Part shown: positions 27,908 to 36,522 of the stretch, piece by piece | Layout of the letters: every line of letters begins with the position of its first letter | Position numbering within the stretch: the first letter of the stretch is position 1 | From: JBFXAM01 sp050184295 | GTDB lineage: Bacteria > Planctomycetota > Phycisphaerae > UBA1845 > Fen-1342 | Direction of reading: 5' to 3' | NCBI GenBank assembly: GCA_050184295.1 | Contig: JBFXAM010000017.1 | Span: forward strand, 1-52,457 | DNA length: 52,457 nt | Translations under genes and position numbers: made by a program | The notes under the pieces: generated by a model | The model's input: only the letters and a program-made list of their open reading frames with translations | Database searches by the model: none | What the model was told of the DNA's origin: nothing

Positions 27908-28005
27908 TCATCGCAAATCGGCGTGCGCGCCGACCATCACAGCGCGCCTTCCGCACCGATCGCCGCACAACGCCTTGCGCATCGCTCGCTCGCAGCGTCG
28001 CGCAG

Positions 28006-29562
28006 CTACGTCTCGTGCCGGCTGAACCACACGCCAAAGACCGTCTGCGTCAGGATGCGCACGTCGAGCGCCAGGCTCCAGTGCCGAATGTAGTACACGT
28101 CGTGCTGAATTCGCTTCTTCAACGACGTGTCGCCGCGCAGCCCCTTGATCTGCGCATAGCCCGTCATGCCCGCCTTCATTTTGTGGCGCAGCATGTACCG
28201 CGGAATCTCGTGCTTGAACTGCCGGATGAATTCCGGCCGCTCCGGTCGCGGGCCCACCAGCGACATCTGACCCGCCAGCACGTTCAGAAGGTTGGGCAGC
28301 TCGTCGAGGCTCGTCCGCCGCAGAAACCGCCCGACGCGCGTCCGGCGCCCGTCCTGCTTCTGCGACCAGACCGGTCCGCGGCGCTCCGCGTCGACCGTCA
28401 TCGTGCGGAACTTCACGAGATCGAACTCGCGCCCGTCGAGCCCCATCCGCCGCTGAAAATAAAAAACGGGGCCGGGGCTCGTCAGCTTGATCGCGACCGC
28501 GATCGCCAGCATCGCCGGAGCGGCGATCAGCAGGCAGAACACGCCCACCACCAGATCGAAGCCGCGCTTCATCAGCGCGTTCCACCCGTACAAAGGCGTC
28601 TGCCGCAGCGACAGGATCGGCACGTTGTCGAGCTCTGAGACGTTTGGCCGCATCGCATACGCCGGGTCAAGCTCCGGCACGATTCGCACGTCCGCCATCG
28701 AGTGTTGCAGCGCTTCGAGGATGCCGCTCAGGCGATCCGACTCGCTCGCCGGCAATGCAATGAAGATCGCATCCACCGGCGCGCGCTCGACGATCTCGCG
28801 CAGTGCCGCGATCGGCCCGCACACCGGAATCCCATGCACCGCCGTCCGCCGCGCCGCATCCGCCGGCGCCGGCGCGGCGCGCTCCGCCGCATCGGTCCCG
28901 GAAACCGCGGCGCCGGCGTCTTCCAGCCGGTCGCCGTCCGACCTCGGCGACCCGCCGACGTCGCCGGCGGGCGCCGATTCGCACGCCGAGACGCGCGGCG
29001 CGTCGTCCGGCACGTCGTCCACGAAGTACCGCACCTGAAGGCCCGTCCACGTGTTCCGCTGCAACGCGTGCAACAGCCGCTGCGCGTTTCGCCCGCTCCC
29101 CACAATCGCCGCGTTCCGCGCGTTGATTCCGCGCCGCCGAAGCGCCCGCAGCATCAGCCGGACGATCAGGCGAAACACCGCGAAGCACGTGGTGCCGACG
29201 ATGGCGTAGGTCGCGACGAATTGCCGCGAGATCTTGTTCGACGCCGGCAGCGCGTAGTCGATCAGCACGACCGCCACGATCGCGACCACGAACGCCTTGA
29301 AGATGTCGCGCGTCTCGCCGAACAGCCGCCCATCGCGCCGCGGTCGGTACAGCCGCACACGATAGAAAATGAACAAGTGAGCCGCGACGATCAGCGGCAG
29401 CATCGGCAGGTACTTGTCAACCGGATCGGGAACGCCCTTGCCGGGATCGACCGGCAGCAACGCGAACCGCAGCCAATAGCTGAGCATCCACGCGACCGCG
29501 ACCGCGCACGCGTCCGCGGTCACGAGCAACGCCAGCATCACCTGATTGTGTTGCTTCAGCAT
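28006..29562 (-). CDS. Polyprenyl-phosphate sugar-1-phosphate transferase (exopolysaccharide / O-antigen initiation)
   Basis: Transfers a sugar phosphate from a nucleotide sugar to undecaprenyl phosphate, starting repeat-unit synthesis at the cytoplasmic membrane. 518 residues from ATG 29562 (GAGG ten bases upstream). Four to five N-terminal membrane segments are followed by a Rossmann-like region (AAIVGSGRNAQRLL). The C-terminal bacterial sugar transferase domain follows: KRGFDLVVGVFCLL membrane helix, SPGPVFYFQRRMG, FDLVKFRTM, DELPNLLNVLAGQMSLVGPR and GMTGYAQIKG. A 45-residue Ala/Asp/Pro-rich stretch is inserted in the Rossmann-like region. The gene is flanked on both sides by the intergenic repeat clusters. 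Confidence 0.92.
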   Translation of the reverse strand: MLKQHNQVMLALLVTADACAVAVAWMLSYWLRFALLPVDPGKGVPDPVDKYLPMLPLIVAAHLFIFYRVRLYRPRRDGRLFGETRDIFKAFVVAIVAVVLIDYALPASNKISRQFVATYAIVGTTCFAVFRLIVRLMLRALRRRGINARNAAIVGSGRNAQRLLHALQRNTWTGLQVRYFVDDVPDDAPRVSACESAPAGDVGGSPRSDGDRLEDAGAAVSGTDAAERAAPAPADAARRTAVHGIPVCGPIAALREIVERAPVDAIFIALPASESDRLSGILEALQHSMADVRIVPELDPAYAMRPNVSELDNVPILSLRQTPLYGWNALMKRGFDLVVGVFCLLIAAPAMLAIAVAIKLTSPGPVFYFQRRMGLDGREFDLVKFRTMTVDAERRGPVWSQKQDGRRTRVGRFLRRTSLDELPNLLNVLAGQMSLVGPRPERPEFIRQFKHEIPRYMLRHKMKAGMTGYAQIKGLRGDTSLKKRIQHDVYYIRHWSLALDVRILTQTVFGVWFSRHET

Positions 29563-29694
29563 CGTCGCACGACCTCGAATCCCGGGAATTATCCCCCCGA
29601 CGCCGTGTCGCGGAAAGGGCCCGGCTGAACCGCCTACTGGCCGGACGGCCACTCAACCGGACGCCTGTCGACCCGTGGAGTTCGTTTGTCCTCT

Positions 29695-29788
29695 CGCCGA
29701 AGGCGTAGACGTTCGTAGCCGGGCGTGTCGCACAGCGACACGCCCGGGTCGCCGCCGCACTGTTCATTCCTTGAAACGCCGAAGGCGT
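29695..29788. repeat. Cluster of short palindromes with a 13-bp perfect hairpin
   Basis: Two copies of CGCCGAAGGCGT (29695-29706 and within 29776-29788) flank a perfect 13-bp hairpin: CCGGGCGTGTCGC (29719-29731), loop ACA, GCGACACGCCCGG (29735-29747). TTCGTAGCCGGGC (29712-29724) is the reverse complement of 27866-27878. It fills most of the 423-base gap before clpS; the rest shows nothing certain. Confidence 0.7.
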
Positions 29789-29985
29789 CGAGATTGCGTG
29801 CGACCCCGCGCCATGGTCGCCGCTGACCAACCGGGGCTCCGAGCGCTCGGTGAACTTCGGACTTGACGCCCGCCCCGTCGCTTCCCTAGTGTCGATCATG
29901 CGCGGCGCGCGTGCCGATCGATCGGCCCGGCCGGATCGCCTCCCTCGGCGACGCGGCGGCGCTCTCCGGCAGCCAACGGTGCCCC

Positions 29986-30270
29986 ATGCCCGATTCCGGC
30001 GTGCTCGAAAAACCGCAAACCGAGCAGCAAACGCGCACGCTGCCGCCCTATCGCGTGCTGTTGCACAACGACGATGTGAATACTTTCGAGCACGTCGTGA
30101 TCACGATCCTCAAGCTCACGCCGCTGAAACCCGCGGAGGCGGTCGAGCGCACGATCGAGGCCCACGAGAAGGGACTCGCGCTGCTGCTGGTCACCCACCG
30201 TGAGCGGGCGGAGCTGTACGTGGAACAATTCGCCAGCGCGAAGCTGACCGTGACGGCGGAGCCGGTGTGA
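29986..30270 (+). CDS. clpS: ATP-dependent Clp protease adaptor ClpS
   Basis: Small adaptor that binds N-degron substrates and delivers them to ClpAP. The 94 residues match the usual length. The core PYRVLLHNDDVNTFEHVV, the AVERTIEAHEKGLALLLVTHRERAELY stretch (read in two parts) and the C-terminal LTVTAEP are diagnostic. ATG 29986 is taken as start because the 25 codons upstream are not family-like; the ribosome site is poor. ClpA is not in the window. Confidence 0.93.
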   Translation: MPDSGVLEKPQTEQQTRTLPPYRVLLHNDDVNTFEHVVITILKLTPLKPAEAVERTIEAHEKGLALLLVTHRERAELYVEQFASAKLTVTAEPV

Positions 30271-30275
30271 GCCTG

Positions 30276-30301
30276 AAAAAGGGGCGGAGCCAATCACGCC
30301 C
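30276..30301 (-). terminator. Probable intrinsic terminator of glmS
   Basis: Read on the minus strand: GGGCG (30301-30297), ten-base loop, CGCCC (30286-30282), then C and TTTTT (30280-30276). The stem is short (5 bp) but all GC and correctly followed by T. It sits between the convergent clpS and glmS stops. Confidence 0.5.
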
Positions 30302-30349
30302 GGTCGAGCGACTCCGACCGGCGCGTCCGCGGGGTTCGACCTTCGGTGC

Positions 30350-32176
30350 TTACTCCACCGTGACCGACTTCGCCAGGTTCCGCGGCTTGTCGACGTCGCA
30401 ACCGCGCAACACGGCCGCGTGATACGCCAGCAATTGCAGCGGCGTGACGGTGACGAGCGGCGCGAGCAGCTCCGGCACATCGGGCACATACAGCACGTGC
30501 TCCGCGATCTTGCGGATTTGTTCGTCGCCCTCGGTCGCGACCGCGATGATGTGTCCGCCGCGGCTGCGCACCTCTTCGATGTTGCTCACGATCTTGTCGT
30601 ACCACGCGCCGCGCGGGGCGATGACGACGACCGGCATGCCCTTGGTGATCAGCGCGATCGGGCCGTGCTTCATCTCCGCCGCCGGCAGCCCCTCGGCGTG
30701 GATATAGCTGATTTCCTTGAGCTTCAGCGCGCCCTCCAGCGCGATCGGATACTGCAATCCGCGGCCCAGATACAGCCAGTTGTCCTGATCGATGTACTTC
30801 GACGCGATCGTCCGCGTTGCATCCGACAGCTTCAGCGTGCGCTCGATCGTCTCGGGAATGCAGTGCAGATGACCGAGATACTCGTTGCACTCCTGCTGGC
30901 TGAGATGCCGCCGCCGGCCGAGCAGCGCCGCGAGCATCGCGATCACCGTCACCTGTCCGACAAACGCCTTGGTCGACGCCACGCCGATCTCGGGCCCCAC
31001 GTGCAGATACACGCCGGCGTCCGACTCCCGCGCGATCGTCGAGCCCACGGAGTTCACGATGCCCAGCGCCAGCGCGCCCTTGTCGCGTGCCTCGCGCAAG
31101 GCCGCGAGCGTGTCGGCGGTCTCGCCGCTCTGCGAGATCGCGAGCACTGCCGTCCCGTCCTCGATGATCGGATTGCGATAGCGAAACTCGCTCGCATACT
31201 CCGTCTCGCACGGAATCCGCGCCAGCTCCTCGATCAGATACTCGCCGACCAGCGCGGCGTGCCACGCCGTCCCGCAGCCGGTCAGGACGATCCGCTTGAC
31301 GCGCATCAGCTCGCGCATGACGCCGGAGAGCCCGCCGAGCACGACCCGCCCCTCGTCCAGGTCGATCCGCCCGCGCATCGCCGTCCGCAGCGCCTCGGGC
31401 TGCTCGAAAATCTCCTTCGCCATGAAGTGCTGATGCCCGCCGAGCTCCAACTGCTCCAGCGTCATCTCGATCTCTTCGACCGCTTTCGTCACCAGCGCCG
31501 CGTCCAGCGTCGTCGTCCGGAACCCCGAACGCGTCACGGTCGCCACCTCGTTGTCCGACAGATAAATCACCTGCGGCGTGTGCTGCACGATCGCCGCCGC
31601 GTCCGACGCCACCAGGTATTCATCCTTCCCCACGCCGATGATCAGCGGGCTGCCGCGCCGCGCCGCGACAATCGTGTTGGGCTCGTCGGCATGCAGCACC
31701 GCGATGCCGAAGGTGCCGCGCACCTCGCGCAGGGCACGCCGCACGGCGTCGTCGAGCTTGCCCTCGTAGAAGTGCCCCACGAGCTTGGCGAGCACCTCGG
31801 TGTCGGTTTCGCTTTCGAGCCGAATGCCCTCGCCTTCGAGGTACGCCTTCAAGACGCGGTAGTTCTCGATGATGCCGTTGTGCACCAGCGCGAGCTTGCC
31901 GGTCGCGTCGCAATGCGGGTGCGCGTTGCACTCGGTCGGCGCGCCGTGCGTCGCCCAGCGCGTGTGCGCCATGCCGATCGTCGATTGGTTCATTTCGCCG
32001 TCGAGCCGCGACTCGAGCGCCGAGATGCGCCCGACCGCGCGGCGGATCGTGAGCTTGCCGCTCTTGATGACGACGCAGCCGGCGGAGTCATAACCCCGAT
32101 ATTCCAGTCGCTTCAGCCCTTCGATGATGATCGGACACGCGCTCCGCTGACCGATATACGCAACGATTCCGCACAT
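30350..32176 (-). CDS. glmS: Glutamine-fructose-6-phosphate aminotransferase (isomerizing)
   Basis: Makes glucosamine 6-phosphate from fructose 6-phosphate and glutamine, the entry to peptidoglycan and lipid A sugars. Start ATG 32176 is fixed because Cys2 must become the N-terminal nucleophile (MCGIVAYIG) and AGGAG lies about nine bases upstream; longer frames are excluded. 608 residues: glutaminase domain 1-240 (RLEYRGYDSAG, THGAPTECNAHPH), then two SIS domains (GCGTAWHA, ISQSGETADT, YLGRGLQYPIALEGALKLKE read in parts) and the invariant C-terminus NLAKSVTVE. No leader ribozyme could be recognised in the 229-base gap before it. Confidence 0.97.
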   Translation of the reverse strand: MCGIVAYIGQRSACPIIIEGLKRLEYRGYDSAGCVVIKSGKLTIRRAVGRISALESRLDGEMNQSTIGMAHTRWATHGAPTECNAHPHCDATGKLALVHNGIIENYRVLKAYLEGEGIRLESETDTEVLAKLVGHFYEGKLDDAVRRALREVRGTFGIAVLHADEPNTIVAARRGSPLIIGVGKDEYLVASDAAAIVQHTPQVIYLSDNEVATVTRSGFRTTTLDAALVTKAVEEIEMTLEQLELGGHQHFMAKEIFEQPEALRTAMRGRIDLDEGRVVLGGLSGVMRELMRVKRIVLTGCGTAWHAALVGEYLIEELARIPCETEYASEFRYRNPIIEDGTAVLAISQSGETADTLAALREARDKGALALGIVNSVGSTIARESDAGVYLHVGPEIGVASTKAFVGQVTVIAMLAALLGRRRHLSQQECNEYLGHLHCIPETIERTLKLSDATRTIASKYIDQDNWLYLGRGLQYPIALEGALKLKEISYIHAEGLPAAEMKHGPIALITKGMPVVVIAPRGAWYDKIVSNIEEVRSRGGHIIAVATEGDEQIRKIAEHVLYVPDVPELLAPLVTVTPLQLLAYHAAVLRGCDVDKPRNLAKSVTVE

Positions 32177-32405
32177 GCACACGGCTCCTGGACGGGGTCG
32201 ACAGGCGGGATCCCTCTCCGCCGGCATCCTAGCATTCGTACGTCTTTATCGCACGACCGTGCGGGGTCGATGATCGGAAATTCGATTCGCTGCGGCAGTC
32301 ACGCCCCGGACGCGCCGATGAAACCCGTGCGGAATCGGCGCGCTCGGCGGCGTCGCAATCCCTCACCGCGCCTCGTGTCGCCGGTCCGCGACGGAGCATC
32401 GTGCC

Positions 32406-32759
32406 GTGCCCAATTCTCGCCCCACGACCAGCGCCGACAAGCTCACCTCGTGCATTCTCGCCGAGGATCCCGACTTCCTCGACATCGTGCAGGATTTCGT
32501 CCGCGGACTCGATGTCCGGTTCCAAGAGCTCCAGAGCGCGTACGAGCGGCTCGACTGGGCGGAACTGCGCATGCTGGCCCATCGCCTGAAAGGCGCCGGT
32601 GCGTCGTACGGTTATCCGGACCTGACCCGCCTGGCCGCCCATCTCGAGTCCAGCTTCAAAGCCGAACGCGCCGACGACTTCGCCGATCGACTGCGCGAAC
32701 TCCGCACTCTCGCCGATGCCGCGCGGCGCGGACTGCCGGGTGCCGTGACGCAAGAGTAG
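32406..32759 (+). CDS. Stand-alone histidine phosphotransfer (Hpt) protein
   Basis: 117 residues, essentially a single four-helix Hpt domain. The phospho-acceptor His59 is in MLAHRLKGAGASYGYPDL with the conserved Lys62 and Gly63. GTG 32406 has GGAG about eight bases upstream. It can relay phosphate between receivers, so it could link the hybrid kinase at 22537 to the single-domain receivers, although it lies 8 kb away. It is divergent from glmS. Confidence 0.88.
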   Translation: MPNSRPTTSADKLTSCILAEDPDFLDIVQDFVRGLDVRFQELQSAYERLDWAELRMLAHRLKGAGASYGYPDLTRLAAHLESSFKAERADDFADRLRELRTLADAARRGLPGAVTQE

Positions 32760-32976
32760 CTGCGCGCATCCGACTCGGGGATTGGCGGCGGCTCGCCGAT
32801 GCTCCCCGTTGCCGGAACATGAAGTACCGTTGAGGCACTACACCAGCGCGTAACGCGACCCGCTCCCCCAATCACAACCCGCCGCGCAGAACGCCGGACC
32901 GACACTCCGCACGGGTCGGACTCCCCCGAGCCCGCTAGCCACGCGCGCCGCGGCATCCCTACAATGCGCCGCACGA

Positions 32977-33930
32977 ATGCCACCATCCGCTCCCGACGCT
33001 GCGCCGTCCTCCTCGCCGCCCGACGCGCGTCATCAAACGACGCCCCCCGCGTCCAGCGCCCGTAAGCTCCCCTGGCGACGTATCCGCTGGACCGTCCGCG
33101 CCATCGCCGCCGCTATCATCCTGTTCATGCTCCTCCGCGGCTGCGACGGCGCGTTCTATTATCCCAGCCGCACCACCTGGTTCTCGCCAGAGGAGTTCGG
33201 CATCTCGCGCTTTGAGGACGTGTACTTCAGCACGCGCGACGGAATCAGGCTGCACGGCTGGTGGGCGCCCGCTGTTCGCGAAGCACGCGGTACGGTGATT
33301 CACTTCCACGGCAACGCCGAGAACATCACCAACCACATCGCGCTTTCCGCCTGGCTTCCGGGCGCGGGCTACAACCTGCTGATCTTCGACTATCGCGGCT
33401 ACGGACGATCGGAAGGCTCCGTCACGCGCGCCGGCACGATTCTCGACGGTCACGCCGCGATTGATTACGCCCTGTCCCGAACGGAGGTCGACCGCGAGCG
33501 CCTGTTCGTCTTCGGACAGTCGCTGGGCGGCGCGGTCGCGTTTTATGTGGTCGCCGAGCGTCCGGAGATTCGCGCCCTCGTCATCGACAGCAGCTTTCCC
33601 AGCTACCGCGCCATCGCGACCGCACACGCCCGCCGCATGCTGCCGTTCCACTGGCTCTCCGACGGGGCGGCGAGCCTGCTCGTCTCCGACGGCTACGACC
33701 CGGTCGACGTCGTCGATCGCATCCCGCCGCGCCCGCTGCTGGTGATCGCGTCCGGGCGCGACAACGTGTGCTTTCCCGAGCTGGGCCGTGCGCTCTTCGA
33801 CGCGGCCCGCGAGCCCAAGCAGTTCTGGCACGTCGACGACGCCGGGCACTGCGAGGCGGTGTTGCTGCGTCCGGACGAAGCCACACGTCGCATTCGCGAG
33901 CTCTTCGACTCCGCCGCGGGAGCGCGCTGA
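32977..33930 (+). CDS. Membrane-anchored alpha/beta hydrolase
   Basis: 317 residues. A disordered Pro/Ser-rich N-terminus of 32 residues and one membrane segment (about 38-52) come before a BEM46/ABHD13-like hydrolase domain. The oxyanion HFHGNAENI, the RGYGRSEG segment, nucleophile Ser182 in GQSLGG, Asp262 in GRDNV and His291 in AGHCEAV make a complete triad. The substrate is unknown; such proteins act as esterases or thioesterases. Its TGA overlaps the ATG of the next gene by one base (TGATG), so they are co-translated. Confidence 0.85.
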   Translation: MPPSAPDAAPSSSPPDARHQTTPPASSARKLPWRRIRWTVRAIAAAIILFMLLRGCDGAFYYPSRTTWFSPEEFGISRFEDVYFSTRDGIRLHGWWAPAVREARGTVIHFHGNAENITNHIALSAWLPGAGYNLLIFDYRGYGRSEGSVTRAGTILDGHAAIDYALSRTEVDRERLFVFGQSLGGAVAFYVVAERPEIRALVIDSSFPSYRAIATAHARRMLPFHWLSDGAASLLVSDGYDPVDVVDRIPPRPLLVIASGRDNVCFPELGRALFDAAREPKQFWHVDDAGHCEAVLLRPDEATRRIRELFDSAAGAR

Positions 33931-35252
33931 TGAGCGCCGACCAGCCGCGCAGCGCCGGGGGCGCGGCGGCGCGCGGCGCGGCGGAGCGTCATTCCGCCGC
34001 CGCCCGCGCCAAGCGGCGCTTGACCGGCGATCCCACTGCGGACATCGCCATTCACCGCGTCGACGACCGGTTCATCCCGATCCGCGCGCTCGAACTCGCC
34101 GACGCGATCGCGGCCGACCCGGCGCGGTTCGGCGAGGCCGCCCCGCAGTCTGGCGCGATCCTTGAAGCGCTTCAAGACGTGATCGCCCAGGAAGCGGTGG
34201 CGTTCGATCGGCGGCTCGTCACCGCGTATCTGCCCTTCAACCCCGATCGCGAGACCATTCCCGTCGACGACCAGCAGAAGCTCCGCACGGACGAGAATTA
34301 CCTCCAACTGCTCCAGCGCATCACCTATCTGCTCGGCAAGGCCAACTTCGTGCGCATGTCCGGCGGCGAGATCGAAGGGGCCATCCGCGAAGCCCGCTGG
34401 CAGGGCGTCCGCATCCGGCTGCGGCCCGAACTCGTGCGGCACGTCTCGGTCTGGGTCCGCGGCATCACGACCCGCCAGCGCAGCCGGCGCACCTGGCGCC
34501 GCCCGTGGCGCGGCGAGCAGCGCACGGTTCCGGTGTACCGGCGGCTGGCGCTTGTGTTCCGCCTGCCCGACGACCCCTATGTCTACCTGAAGCTCTTCAA
34601 GGAAATCCCGCTCGACGAGGTCGAGGCGCTCCTGCCCCACGCCGAGGTGCAGATGACACTGCTCGATCGGCTGAAGCTGGTCGGCGGCGGAGCGACCGTC
34701 GCGGGCTCCACCGCGACGAAGGTTCTCAGCATGATCTCCGCGGTCATCCAGTGGACCAAGCTGCTCTGGGTGCTGCTCTTCGCCGGAATCATCATCGCGT
34801 TCCGCGCCATCACCGGCTATCGCACGACCCGCATGAAGCGCGATTGGCAACGCACACGCCACCTCTACTACCAGAACCTCGACAACAACGTCGGCGTGAT
34901 TCACACCCTCCTCGCCATGATCGCTCAGGAAGACGTGAAGGAAGCCCTGCTCGTCTACCTGACCTGCCACGCCGCGCGCGAACCCGTCCGCGATGCGCAG
35001 GACCTCGCGCGGCGGATCGAGTGCTACCTGCACGAGCGATTTCACGCCCGCGTGAACTTCGATCTGCACGACGCCGTCCAGACCGTCACGCGCCTCGGTC
35101 TGTGGATCGACGCGGCCCGCTTCACGGTCGTCGCCCCCGCCGCGGCGATCGAACGCCTCCGCGCCCATTGGAACGAGCGACGCACGGTCGACCTGCATGA
35201 GGAACGCGCCTGCGGCGCGACGCCGCGGGCGGCCGCCGACCGCCTGGCATGA
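33930..35252 (+). CDS. DUF3754 (TMEM143-like) membrane protein
   Basis: 440 residues from the ATG sharing one base with the preceding stop. An Ala/Arg-rich N-terminus precedes a soluble region with IPVDDQQKLRTDENYLQLLQ (in parts) and LKLFKEIPLDEVEALLP, then two membrane segments around residues 262-300. The distal part, with LYYQNLDNNVGVIHTL and EEDVKEALL-type sequence, is the conserved DUF3754 core also found in eukaryotic TMEM143. No biochemical function is established. The overlap with the hydrolase suggests a shared membrane role. Confidence 0.8.
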   Translation: MSADQPRSAGGAAARGAAERHSAAARAKRRLTGDPTADIAIHRVDDRFIPIRALELADAIAADPARFGEAAPQSGAILEALQDVIAQEAVAFDRRLVTAYLPFNPDRETIPVDDQQKLRTDENYLQLLQRITYLLGKANFVRMSGGEIEGAIREARWQGVRIRLRPELVRHVSVWVRGITTRQRSRRTWRRPWRGEQRTVPVYRRLALVFRLPDDPYVYLKLFKEIPLDEVEALLPHAEVQMTLLDRLKLVGGGATVAGSTATKVLSMISAVIQWTKLLWVLLFAGIIIAFRAITGYRTTRMKRDWQRTRHLYYQNLDNNVGVIHTLLAMIAQEDVKEALLVYLTCHAAREPVRDAQDLARRIECYLHERFHARVNFDLHDAVQTVTRLGLWIDAARFTVVAPAAAIERLRAHWNERRTVDLHEERACGATPRAAADRLA

Positions 35253-35262
35253 CGCCCGCGCG

Positions 35263-35291
35263 CTGACGTTTTCGAGGCGGTGACGTACACT
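35263..35291 (+). promoter_or_regulatory. Possible sigma70-type promoter for the thioesterase gene
   Basis: CTGACG (35263-35268), 17-base spacer, TACACT (35286-35291), four of six matches in each box. It would leave a leader of about 210 bases before ATG 35510; nothing else is recognisable in that leader. Confidence 0.35.
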
Positions 35292-35509
35292 CTCGGGAAT
35301 GCCGGGCCGCGGCGAACGGACGCGGCCCGTGCCATCGCGACCCCGTGCGCCCGGCGCCGAGCCCCGACCGGGGAGTCTGCTCGCCGGCGCGGCCCGTCGC
35401 GGAGCGCGGCACATCCGGCCGCCCGGCCCGCCGCTCGGCGCGGCGGTCTCCGATGCGGCGCCGCCGCGCGGGATTCGAGCGCCGCATTCCGGCGGGAGGA
35501 GTCCGCGAC

Positions 35510-35911
35510 ATGAGTTGCGTGCCGCCGAACTGTCCGGCCATCCGCGTGATGATGATGCCGCGCGACACCAATGCCGCCGGCACGATCTTCGGTGGCGTGC
35601 TGCTGAGCTACATCGACCAGGCCGGCGCGATCGCGGCTCGCGAAATCGCGCCTTCGCTCTTTGTCACCGTCGCGATGCACACCGTTGAGTTCAAGGAGGC
35701 CGTGTTCGTCGGCGACGTGCTCAGCTTCTTCACCACCGTCGTCCGCATCGGCCGCACGAGCGTGACGATCGATGTGGCCGTCGAGGCCGAGCGCTGGCAG
35801 GATCCGCGCACGCGCGTCCCGGTCACCCACGCGCGCGTCGTCTACGTCGCCGTCGACGAGCACCGCAAGCCGAAGCCCGTGGGCGTCCCGCCAACTGACG
35901 CGCCGGAGTAG
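35510..35911 (+). CDS. Hot-dog acyl-CoA thioesterase (YciA/ACOT family)
   Basis: Hydrolyses acyl-CoA to free acid and CoA. 133 residues with one hot-dog domain. The family motif DTNAAGTIFGGVLLSYIDQA begins at Asp19 and carries the catalytic Asn21 and Asp36; VAMHTVEFKEAVFVGD and the terminal THARVVYVAVDEHRK fit the YciA/BACH group. GGGAGGAG just upstream of ATG 35510 fixes the start. Chain-length preference cannot be told. Confidence 0.9.
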   Translation: MSCVPPNCPAIRVMMMPRDTNAAGTIFGGVLLSYIDQAGAIAAREIAPSLFVTVAMHTVEFKEAVFVGDVLSFFTTVVRIGRTSVTIDVAVEAERWQDPRTRVPVTHARVVYVAVDEHRKPKPVGVPPTDAPE

Positions 35912-36021
35912 CGGGGGCGCGGGCGGCGCGCCGCCCGATTCCATCCCCCGCGAACCGGGTTTTCCTGTACAGCGCGCGGATCGCGGGCTAGGCTATTCCG
36001 CCGGCCGGAGAGTCGGGAATC

Positions 36022-36522
36022 ATGTCGGAACGCTTTTGGACGCGGCGCATGAACATCGAACCGCTCGACACCGCCGAAGGAAGCGAGTTTCCGCATTGCC
36101 GCCAGCTCTCGGTTTTTCTCGAAAACCGCATGGGCCAACTGCTGCGCTTGACGCGCGTGCTCGACGGCGAGGATATCCGCATCCTGGCGCTTTCCGTCGA
36201 AGGCTCGGTCGACTGCGCCATCATCCGCCTGCTCGTCGACGACCCCGACAAGGCGCTGCCCCTCATCGCCGGCGCGCGCTTCGCCGTCACTGAAACGGAC
36301 CTGCTCGTCGTCGAGCTCCCGCCTGGACGCCGCGGAATACTTGGCATCTGCGCCGCGCTGATCGCCGGCGAGGTCAACATCAACTACACCTATCCCATCC
36401 TCCCCTCCGAACGACACAGCAACGCCCTGCTCGCAATCCAGGTCGACAACCTCGCCCAAGCCGCCGCCGTCCTCGCCGCCAAGAGAGTCCGCGTCCTCGA
36501 CCAGAGCGAACTGGCGTGCTGA
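36022..36522 (+). CDS. Tandem ACT-domain regulatory protein
   Basis: 166 residues. Two ACT-like units are visible: residues 27-90 (QLSVFLENRMGQLLRLTRVL, ILALSVEGSVDCAIIRLLVD, in parts) and 92-160 (LLVVELPPGRRGILGICAAL, INYTYPI, ALLAIQVDN). ACT domains bind amino acids or similar effectors and usually regulate enzymes. Here no enzyme is fused. The last seven bases overlap the next gene, an alpha/beta hydrolase, suggesting coupling. Confidence 0.82.
   Translation: MSERFWTRRMNIEPLDTAEGSEFPHCRQLSVFLENRMGQLLRLTRVLDGEDIRILALSVEGSVDCAIIRLLVDDPDKALPLIAGARFAVTETDLLVVELPPGRRGILGICAALIAGEVNINYTYPILPSERHSNALLAIQVDNLAQAAAVLAAKRVRVLDQSELAC

Noticed and set aside
30419..32833. An 804-codon plus-strand open frame opposite glmS
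   Set aside because: glmS on the minus strand has complete motifs and the correct N-terminal Cys; the opposite frame is Arg/His/Asp-rich shadow.
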